In this document: piece after piece, positions 55,556 to 64,000 of the stretch
Position numbering within the stretch: position 1 is the first letter of the stretch
How the letters are laid out: each line of letters begins with the position of its first letter
Origin: Boesenbergia rotunda
Taxonomy: Eukaryota > Streptophyta > Magnoliopsida > Zingiberales > Zingiberaceae
DNA: 64,000 nucleotides
NCBI GenBank assembly: GCA_024364735.1
Contig: JAGFNQ010008797.1
Location: 355,581 to 419,580, forward strand
Direction: 5' to 3'
Program-made: the position numbers and the translations under genes
Notes under the pieces: generated by a model
What the model was told of the DNA's origin: nothing
What the model saw: the letters and a program-made list of their open reading frames with translations, nothing else
The model's database searches: none

Positions 55556-55918
55556 GTTCGATCTGGGAGTGCCCAGACCGATCAGGCTTTAGCCTGATCG
55601 GACTGGCCTGGTCCTGATCGGTTGGGTGACCGATCAGGCAGGATCCTGATCGATCGGCTGATCGATCAGGATGCGATCAGTAGGGTTGGATGAAATCCTG
55701 GAAGCCCCCCGATCGGTCTGTGAACCGATCCCAACAGGAGGCCAGATCGATCTGGGGACCGATCCAGACAAGCACAGATTGTTTGGACAAAAACTTCGCC
55801 AAGTCACTGCTTCCCTTCTGATCGGTCTGTGGATCGGTCACTACAGGAAGGAGCCAGATCGGTCCGGGGACCGATCAGCCCTACGCCTGATCGGTCCGGT
55901 GACCGATCAGGGTTCCTG
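55556..55918 (-). promoter_or_regulatory. GATCGGTC palindrome array upstream of the K aORF
   Basis: About nine copies of the LTR-K palindrome or close variants, such as TGATCGGTTGGGTGACCGATCA (55615), GATCGATCGGCTGATCGATC (55650), GATCGGTCTGTGAACCGATC (55710), GATCGGTCCGGGGACCGATC (55856) and GATCGGTCCGGTGACCGATC (55890). It lies ~310-680 bases before the aORF start codon. Confidence 0.65.
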
Positions 55919-56452
55919 ATACTCCCTGATACGATCTGAAACTTGTAGTTTCAGATTTTCAGAAATTTTTCCAACGAGATCTGATGAAGTTTATCAAATT
56001 TGGACATGATCTCATGACTAAAATTGATCCCTAAACAAGGATCAAAGGTCCTTATTGGTTCAACAATCACTTTGCTCCACCCAAGTGGAGTCAACCACAA
56101 TCAACAATCATTCAAGCAAATTCAATCAAGTTTTGTACCAAATTCAAGTTTCCAATCAAGTTTCCTTGATTGGAATGTCGAAGTATGATCACGGAGCCAA
56201 ATACACATGTGTTATGCATTGGTTTTTCCCATACTTGGTCACCAAAGTAATTTTTATCTCGTCAACTTAATTTCTCAAGGGATGCAATGACATTTTGAGA
56301 AATTGAGTTGATCCTAACATCTCATCCCATTTCTAGCAAACAAAAACGTTTTGGTAAACCTTATAGTTTGTGTGAGATGTCCCCAATGTTACCCAATTGT
56401 ATCCCAACAATTTTGAAATGATCATAAAGGGTTTTGGATGCAATTTGATGTC
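55919..56452 (-). other. Spacer between pol and aORF region of K
   Basis: Noncoding, about 530 bases. No RT, env or other motif is seen. Confidence 0.6.
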
Positions 56453-59400
56453 TTATGAAGCACGACACATTCCCAACTCCCTTCTCAAGAAGCTAAACTC
56501 ATTTTTGGGGAGTGGTTTAGTGAAAATGTCAGCAAGGTTTGACTTGGACTCTACACGTGAGAGTATAATATCTCCCCTAGCAACATGATCTCTAATGAAG
56601 TGGTGACGCACTTCAATATGTTTGGTTCTAGAATGATGGACTGGATTCTTAGTTAAGTTAATTGTGCTAATGTAGTCACACAACACTTGCACACCCTTGT
56701 AACTTAATCCATAGTCCTCTAAAGTGTGGATCATCCACAACAATTGTGATACACTCTCTCCCATAGCAATATATTCTGCCTCGGTCGTGGAGAGAGCAAC
56801 ACAATGTTGCTTCTGACTTGACCAACTAACCAAGGATGATCCTAGAAATTGGCAACCCCCACTCGTGCTTTTCCAATCCAACTTACACCCAGCGTAGTCG
56901 GAATCAGTATAGCCAATTAGATCAAATGATTCAGTACGGGGGTACCAAAGACCGACTCCTATTGTGCCTTTAAGATATCTCAAAATTCGCTTAACAGCGA
57001 TTAAATGAGATTCCTTGGCACAAACTTGATACCTAGCACACATACTCACAGCGAAAAGAATATCAGGTCGACTAGCTGTGAGGTATAGCAAACTACCTAT
57101 CATGCTTCGATATTGAGTCAAATCAATGGGTTTACCACTCTCATCATTGTCTAATCTTGTGTTTGTAGCCATGGGAGTGGTTACCTCTTTTGAATCACTC
57201 ATATTGAATTTTCGAAGCATTTCTTGTGTGTACTTCGATTGGTGCACATGGATCCCATCTCGGGTTTGTTTGATTTCAAGTCCAAGGAAGAAAGTCAACT
57301 CTCCCACTAGACTCATTTCAAATTCACTTTCCATGTGTCCAATAAACTCATTTAAATATCCCTTGTTATTTGAGCCACAAATTATGTCATCGACATAAAC
57401 TTGGGCTACAAAAATATTATCACCATCTCTCCGTAGAAATAGTGTAGGGTCTATTTGGCCTCTAACGAAGTCTTTTTCAATTAGGAATGTCGACAACCTC
57501 TCATACCAAGCTCGGGGTGCTTGTTTAAGGCCATAAAGTGTCTTTTTGAGTTTAAACACATGGTTTGGAAATTCGGTACTCTCAAACCCCGGTGGTTGTT
57601 CAACATAGACCTCTTCTCTTATTAGACCATTTAGAAAGGCCGATTTGACGTCCATTTGATATAATTTGAAGCCACGATGTGCTGCAATTGCAAGCATCAA
57701 TCGAATGAATTCTAATCGTGCCACGGGAGCATAGGTTTCATCATAATCAAGGCCTTCAACTTGACTATAGCCCTTGGCTACCAATTGCAGCGTGCCTTGT
57801 TTCTAATGATTTCTCCCTTATGGTTCAATTTGTTTTTGAAGACCCAATTGGTTCCAATGTTGGTGGTCTTCTTAGGTCTAGGGACTATGTCCCAAACTTG
57901 ACTCCTTTCAAATTGACCTAGTTCATCTTGCATTGCAATAATCCAATCGGGATCATTTAATGCTTTATCAATTTTTCTAGGTTCAATTTCAAAAATTAGG
58001 GCAACTTCATTAGCCTCATTCCGGAAGAATGATCTAGTTCTAATCCCATGATGGATGTCTCCAACAATTTGGTCTTGGGGATGACTAGAGGCTAATCTAG
58101 TTTGCCTTGGTGTTGGTGGTGCTTCGTGAATGGGCTCACTAGACACAAGTTCAGTCTCAGGATCCGACTGATCTATGGATTGTCTAGGCTCACCGTCATC
58201 AGATTAATCACTATCAACAACATTTGGATTTTCATTCAAACTTAGTCTCCTAAGTTCGAATTAGACTTCATCTTCTGGTTGACCATTGACTTTTGGAATT
58301 TCTTCAAATACAACATCAGAAGACTCCTCAACCAGTCTAGACTTCTTGTTGTAGACTCGATAGGCTTTGCTAACGAGGGAGTACCCGACTAGTATCCCTT
58401 CATCAGCCTTTGCTGTGAACTTTCCAAGGTGGTCCTTGGTGTTTAGAATGAACACCTTACAACCAAACACCCGAAGGTATTTAACTGTAGGTGGTTTCCC
58501 AAACCAAAGCTCATGGGAAGTCTTTCCTAAAAACCTATGAATGAGGACCCGGTTTTGCACATAGCAAGCTGTATTTACAGCTTCGGCCCATAAGTAACTC
58601 GGGAGTAAGTACTCATTAAGCATGCTTCGTGCAGCCTCTTGTAGAACACAGTTCTTCCTCTCTACAACACCATTTTGTTGTGGTGTTCTAGGAGTGGAGA
58701 ACTCATGCCTATAACCTCTATCTTGATAGAATTTTAAAAACCGTTGGTTTTGAAATTCTCCTCCATGATCACTTCTAATTGTCTTAATAGTTGATGATTT
58801 TTCATTTTCAACCCTTCTACAAAAAGAAATGAAAACATCTAAGGTTTGATCCTTAAATTTCAGAAAATAAGTCCATGTATATCTAGTAAAATCATCAATG
58901 ATAACAAAGCAATATCTACTTCTATTCAATGATATGATGGTACTACAATCAAATAGATCCATATGAAGTAAATCTAATACATTAGAAGTACTTACATCGC
59001 TTTTACCTTTATGTGCAGATTTCGTTTGCTTACCCATTTGACATGCATCACAAATCTTTTCTTTTTCATACTTGATGCTTGGCAAGCCACGAACTAATCC
59101 CTTGTTGGCCAACTTCCGGATGTTCTTCATGTTCACATGTGCAAGTCTCCGGTGCCAAAGGGTGGACTCTTCTTCTTTTGACATGAGACACTTAGCAAAA
59201 GCATTAGTAGCACTTTTAAATGAAACTTGATAAATATTGTCTACTCTTGCTTCTACTAGTACCGTGTCCAAGGTGTCATGTTGTCTAACTAGACATTGAC
59301 TTGGTTGAAAGTCAACTGTGTAACCTGTGTCACACAATTGATTGACACTTAGGAGATTAAAATCATCCCCTTTGACTAGAAGGACATTTGAAATTCTAAG

Positions 59401-59577
59401 ATATTTGGATATTTGAATGTCTCCTATACCTATGACCATGAGACTACCATTATTACCAAATGAAACATTACCTCTACTTTTCTTGTGAAGTGGAGTAAAC
59501 AATGATCTATCCCCGGTCATGTGTTTGGAGCACCCACTATCAACGAACCAAGTTGATAGATGCTCCCCCTCAATCAC
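56453..59577 (-). pseudogene. Pol of K: protease, integrase, RT, RNase H (copia, SIRE type)
   Basis: Protease WFVDSGCSKHMTGDRS with the D-S-G active site (59540s). Integrase zinc finger WHRRLAHVNM...CDACQMGK, then the catalytic core LLHMDLFD, VIIDDFTRYTW and SDHGGEFQN...PQQNGVVERKN. RT has MDVKSAFLNG, LKKTLYGLKQAPRAWY and the YVDDI active site. RNase H has GYTDSDYAGC, STTEAEYIA and SRTKHIEVRHHFIRD, ending GMCRAS-stop. The order protease-integrase-RT-RNase H is that of copia. Defects: stops at 58261 and about 58203, and a 5-nt insertion near 57785-57795 that breaks the NKAR-LVAKGYSQ joint. Enzyme cores are otherwise well kept, so the copy decayed recently. Confidence 0.93.
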
Positions 59578-60467
59578 AACCTACACAATTCGAAAAATGG
59601 AAGATTTAGGTACCGAAACCTTGGGACCTAAAGCATCAACTAAACAAGACTTAGGCACCCATGCCTTGACAACTTTCTTTTGAACCTTGAGTGTCCTAGA
59701 TTGTCTCATATCAGTTTTAGACATAAGAGACACAAATGAAGGTTCCTTGGGTCGGTAACCAATACCGGCCCTATTGTAAACTGCCCTTTGGGCATTCAAG
59801 ATCATGTCTAGGGTCTTAGAGCTAGTTGAGAACTTCTCAAGAATATTCTTGAGCTTCTCAACTTCACTCTTTAATGATTTGTTCTCTTCTTCTAGCAATT
59901 CATTATGCAAATCATCTATATCCTCAACCTTAGAGGATTTCAAATTTTCAACCTCAAGTTTCAATGACTTAATTTCATCTTCTAATATTTCAACATGCAA
60001 GTCATCTACATTATCATCCCTAGATGCTTTCAATTGATCAATTTCCAAATGCAATGATTAAACCTTATTTGTTGACTTCTTTAGCATATTGGTTAAACAT
60101 GCAATAGCTTTATAACATTTCTCAAGTTCGGGAGAAGTTACCTCTTCATTATCCGAAGATGATGAAGCCGCGTTTGAGGAGTTGGATGATTCATCACTGC
60201 TCTCCTCTCCAAGAGCCATAAGTGCCACATGCCTTGTGCTCTTCTCCTCCTTTTCTTCATCCGATGAGCTTGAGGATGACTCATCCCAAGTGGCCTTCAA
60301 GGCATTCTTCTTCTTCTTGAATTTTTCTTCTTTCTTTTTGGATTTCTCCTTCTTCTTCTTTAGTTTTGGGCATTCATTCTTGAAATGCCCTTTCCTACCA
60401 TACTCAAAGCAAGAAGCATTAGTCTTATCAAGTTTAGCTTCACTAGAGTTACCTCTACTCTTGAAGC
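59578..60467 (-). pseudogene. Gag C-terminal part of K, cut by element J
   Basis: In sense order: a degenerate knuckle CFEYGRKGHFKNEC near 60410 (second Cys replaced by Tyr), a Lys-rich stretch, an acidic Ser/Glu region (SSSSSDEEKEEKS) and a heptad-rich coiled coil (LEIDQLKASRDDNVDDLHVE, EIKSLKLEVENLKSSKVED). In-frame stops at 60055-60057 and 59578-59580 separate it from pol, which is in the same frame. The N-terminal gag core would lie beyond J, outside the window. Confidence 0.85.
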
Positions 60468-62875
60468 TGTTAGTGATATGAGAAAAGCATCCTAAGGCAA
60501 TCGCCTTATGATTGTAATCATTTATTTTAATAAATGAATATTCACTATTTGAGTATACATGTTTATGTATTTGATTGAGATCTTAAACTCATTTACTGAA
60601 TGTCCGCAATACAATTCATAGCATGAGAGAATTTGTGATGAATTCACAACTAGTGATTATCTCTGCATGTGCAATTGTGAAGTATTGAAATTGTCCCTAG
60701 TCGATGAATTGATAAAAACGGACACTATCAATTCTGTTGAGACTAGCATGAGTTATTCTCTAATCAGCTAATTCTCACTGGCTGGTGCCATTGGGATGTC
60801 CGGAGATAAACATGAATGCTAGTTAAGGGAACTAGTTCATTGGAGTGACAGGCTGTAAAACTTCATATGGTAGTCTAAATATAGACATGTCAGTGAAGTT
60901 CTTACTGCAGCTTAAGTGCGATGTTCCTTTGACTTGCGGTGTTCAAGTCATCTTGGTCATGGAGACTTATACTTTGACATCTTAAGCAAGCATCTCCAAG
61001 AGGTGTGGACTCAGGATGATTGGGTATAAGCCGAAGTGCCCGAAGATGTTTCAACAACCTACAAAGGATTCAACACTCCTTGCGAGGAGATGTATACCCA
61101 AGGCCTATCGTCGGATTGTTACTCGAAGCCTCTGGCCAGAGCATGACATGTTCAGAGTATAAATCTCTTAGATACATGAGAGTAATTAGAATCCGTAGGA
61201 CGAGAAAACGTTACTTGGGCTAGGTGTGACGTAGTCAGCCTAGTGGGGACTGACACACATAGACCATGTCCTAAACCAAGTGGGTATAAGATGGTGAAGG
61301 GAATGTGACACGATTCATTATAGCTGCTGAAGGGTTTCAGAATTGTTTCTGAGGTCAACCGTTGATCTTTCGATTAATTGGGGATCATGATGTAGTACTA
61401 GGTGCCACTCATGATCGTTCTATAATTGGTTAATTATAGATGGCTAATATAAATCGAAAGCCTATTTAGTCACACGCACTACGAGTAATCCGAGAGATTT
61501 AAAACGAGTTGAAAATTGAATTTTCCAATCAAGAGAGATTAGGTTTGGTTGAGCCAAACGATAAGTCGAATCTGAATTTTTCAGACACGCATCGGAAGCG
61601 TAAAATGGCTAAGTCTTTTGAAGACTTAATAGATGAATTAAATGAGTTTAATTCATTGGGGCGTGGCCTGGATAGGCCGTCCAAAGAGGGTCCCCACCCT
61701 CTTTGCTTGGCTGGCCACAACAAAGGGAGGGAACCAAATTGTTTGGTTCAATTTATAAAATAAATCAAGTGTGGTTTGTTTTATAAAATTATGGATGATA
61801 TAAATTTTTTATATAAACCAAGGTTTGGTTTATTTTTCATGGAAATTAAAATGAACCATGGATTGGTTTATTTTATTTTATAAAATTAATCATGGATTGA
61901 TTTACCATGATAAAGAAATTTATATAAAATTTATTTTTCATGGAAATTAAAATGAACCATGAATTGGTTTATTTTATTTTATAAAATCAATCATGGATTG
62001 ATTTACCATGATAAAGAAATTTATATCATAAATTTCTTATGAAAATTTATTCCATAAGAAAAAGGAGACTTGGTTGATTTTTATCATGAATTAAAATATG
62101 ATTTTGACCATGATATAAAAATCAAGACTTGGCATGATGGAATAAGTCATAGAAAATTTATATGATAAATTTCTTATAAAAATTTATTTCATAAGAAAAA
62201 GGAGACTTGGCGGTTGAGAGACAACTATATAAAGGACCCAAGGCAAGACTTGGAGATAATTCGAAATAATCAAAGTATTCTTGCTTGGGCTCTCTCCCTC
62301 TCCTCCCTTCTTTCTCTTGGCCGACCTCTCCCTTCTTCTCCCTTCTTCTTGTCGTGAGCACAAGGAGAAGCACCGAGTCGACGAAGTTTTTCCGTTGGGA
62401 CGATCTTCCTCTCCGGCCATCATCATCTTGGGATTGGGCGCAAGTCATCTTCCTCCTTCTCGTCGGAATTGTGATTCCGGCCAACCTTGGTGGTGATTTT
62501 TTCCGATGTGATTACTTCTCTCTTGATTTTTGTCGCGTTCTCGGAGAATCTAGTAGTTCTCGAGAACACGAAACTCGTGGCTTTGCGAAGTCATCCCGAA
62601 GATACTCGGCGTGGACGCGAATAGAGGCGGAGCTTCCGAGGGACGCTTACGGTTGGATCTCGTCCCTTCCTTCGAGTTACGCGAGGTAACAAGTAAATTA
62701 GTTTACGTTTCTGCAAAATTTTAAATATATGATCATGTCTACACAAGATAAGGTTCCATGCTTAGATGTGTGGTTAAATAATTTGAGAAATTGTTTATGC
62801 TAAACCTTCCGCTGCATGTAATTAATTTTAAAATTACGAACACGCATTCATGTCAACATGCACCCGGTCCCAACA
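60468..62875 (+). repeat. 5' LTR of element J
   Basis: 2408 bp, TGTTAGTGATATG to CCGGTCCCAACA. Contains two copies of a ~123-bp AT-rich unit (about 61845-62035: GGTTTATTTTATTTTATAAA, ATCATGGATTGATTTACCAT) and a duplicated AAGAAAAAGGAGACTTGG (62058, 62195). The TATA box is at 62225-62234. The exact start is inferred from TG and the position of the K break, since the other LTR is outside the window. Confidence 0.7.
62225..62234 (+). promoter_or_regulatory. TATA box of LTR J
   Basis: CTATATAAAG, followed after about 50 bases by a pyrimidine-rich TCTCTCCCTCTCCTCCCTTC leader typical of a transcription start region. Confidence 0.65.
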
Positions 62876-62876
62876 G

Positions 62877-62888
62877 TGATATCGGAGC
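62877..62888 (+). other. Primer binding site of element J, two mismatches
   Basis: TGATATCGGAGC, two differences from the initiator Met match TGGTATCAGAGC, one base after the LTR end. It supports the LTR boundary. Confidence 0.7.
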
Positions 62889-64000
62889 CGGTTAGTGTTC
62901 GACATAATCATATAATTGTTTTGCGGAAAACTTTGTCATTATCTCAATTTTGGAAAATTTTTCAATTATGGAAACTTTTCAATTATGGTAAATTTTATAT
63001 TTAGGAATTTCAAAGTTTGGAAATCCTCATGAAATTTCGCAAACTTTTGAAATATCCCTGTTTCTGAAATTTTATGATAATTGTGAAAACTTTCCAATTT
63101 TGGAAACTTTCTAATTTTGGAAAATTTTCAATTTTGGAAATACGTAAGTTTTCTTTGTACCAGAAACTTACAATTATTCTGAAAATTTTTTATTTTTGGA
63201 ATCTTTCCATTTATGGAAAGCTCGCAATTTTGAGCACTTTCTTTCAAGAAAGTCTAGACAAATTATGGGAATATTAATTGGCATTTAAATTCATAATTGG
63301 AAATTAAATTATTTACAAAATTTTTTATTTTGGATTGAGCCTCGGGGAGCCGTCCAATTTAAAGTTAGTTGTTATAATTAAATTTCCTAAATTGAATTTA
63401 AATTGTCAAATGTTTAATTTGGATTGAGCCTCGGGGAGCCGTCCAAATTATATTATCAATAAATTCTTATTTTGGATTGAGCCTCGAGGAGCTGTCCAAA
63501 TTAAGTTATTTATTGATATTAATTTTCCATAAATAAAATATGTGATCAAATTTTGGAAATTTTTAAGGTGATTCTCAAACGATAATTTCCTTATTTGATT
63601 TATGAGGTGATGCTCTTACATATTATTGTCTCCAAAATTAATTAGGAAAATTGTTTCCTATAGAGTATATTTCCTTAAATAAGATTTTCATGAAGATAAT
63701 ATGTGGTTAAATTAAGGGAATCTGTCTCTTAATTTAATAAGATTTGATTTAGAAAAATCAAAGTCTTAAACATATTATTTCCGAAATTGATTATGAAAAT
63801 TTAGGAAATTATTTCCCAAAACAATTCCTTGAATAAAGTGTGAAATTAGAATTAGGAAATCCGGTTCCTAATTCAATTAATGAGACTTGATAAATTATGT
63901 CACATACATACTTTATTAAGGAAATCGTTAGAACATGACATAATTATATGTCATGAATGTTCTTAAAAGAAAAAGGATGAGACCCAAAACCCCTTACAAA
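62889..64000 (+). repeat. Leader of J with repeated stem-loop units
   Basis: AT-rich untranslated leader. About 62940-63230 repeats short words such as CAATTTTGGAAACTTT. A unit TTTGGATTGAGCCTCGGGG followed by AGCCGTCCAAATT occurs three times (63329-63361, 63416-63450, 63470-63504); its ends TTTGGA and TCCAAA pair. No gene is visible to the window end. Confidence 0.7.

Larger units (their letters stand above)
50703..60467 (-). mobile_element. Element K: SIRE-type copia retrotransposon with downstream aORF, reverse
   Basis: Minus strand, order gag (60467-59581), pol (59577-56453), noncoding with palindromes, aORF (55243-53561), polypurine tract, 3' LTR (52798-50703). It inserted into the A2 aORF after CTTGG (50698-50702). 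The 5' end lies beyond element J, outside the window. RT and RNase H motifs are typical of the SIRE/Maximus lineage of copia. Confidence 0.9.
60468..64000 (+). mobile_element. Element J: copia-like retrotransposon, 5' LTR and leader only
   Basis: Inserted into K gag after GAAGC (60463-60467). Only the 5' LTR and ~1.1 kb of untranslated leader lie in the window, with no coding region yet. The LTR start TGTTAGTGATATG resembles that of LTR I, so I and J may be distant relatives. Confidence 0.75.

Noticed and set aside
1..64000. tRNA, rRNA or other RNA genes
   Set aside because: Only primer sites complementary to tRNA ends were seen; no cloverleaf or rRNA sequence was recognised by eye.

Overview
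The window is a stretch of flowering-plant nuclear DNA built almost entirely from transposable elements inserted into one another. No intact host gene is visible. The plant assignment rests on three things: LTR retrotransposons with initiator-Met tRNA primer sites, CACTA DNA transposons, and captured or decayed pieces of plant genes (uridine kinase-like/UPRT, YKT6 SNARE, N-acetylglutamate synthase, rhamnogalacturonate lyase, a PISTILLATA/GLOBOSA-like MADS-box gene). The species cannot be read from the sequence; a monocot is a guess. Element letters below (A1, B, C ...) are my own labels.

Left half (1-29584). Copia element A1 is the outer frame: 5' LTR 249-1105 plus 17044-17170, 3' LTR 28468-29584. 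A reverse LTR (E, 1-248) cuts its left end. Element B (1106-17043) sits in the A1 5' LTR with target duplication AATAG. Gypsy-type element C (3444-11793) sits in B with duplication CTAAG. C carries one long intact gag ORF and no pol. B is pol-less and carries a two-knuckle, Lys/Asn-rich ORF that C splits exactly in frame. Inside A1 there follow a broken gag, a CACTA-type element F (17713-23041) holding exons of three different host genes, the rest of gag, a reverse solo LTR D (24078-25544, duplication AAATA), a second gene here called the aORF, and the 3' LTR.

Middle (29585-46535). Pieces of reverse copia LTRs (H1, H2) lead to a PI/GLO-like MADS pseudogene, then to a badly decayed copia polyprotein (I, 33607-37549) with only its 3' LTR, an LTR fragment L, a second gene-capturing CACTA element G (39874-43369, duplication TAT) with rhamnogalacturonate-lyase exons, and reverse LTR sequences M and N.

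Right (46536-64000). A second family-A copy (A2, gag plus aORF, no pol) is cut by the reverse SIRE-type copia element K (50703 to beyond the window). K retains gag-pol and has the aORF downstream of pol as a separate intron-containing gene. K is cut in gag by the 5' LTR and leader of copia element J (60468 to the window end).

How the parts fit. K appears to be the kind of full element (gag, pol, then aORF) from which pol-less relatives such as family A could derive. Families A and K each carry a family-specific palindrome (CAGTCGACTG in A; GATCGGTC...GACCGATC in K) clustered in two places: the LTR U3 and just upstream of the aORF. LTRs of A, B and K also carry minisatellites whose unit is a small hairpin, with paired changes in the stems. 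A palindrome array tied to a self-encoded accessory gene is the most interesting candidate for an undescribed system here.
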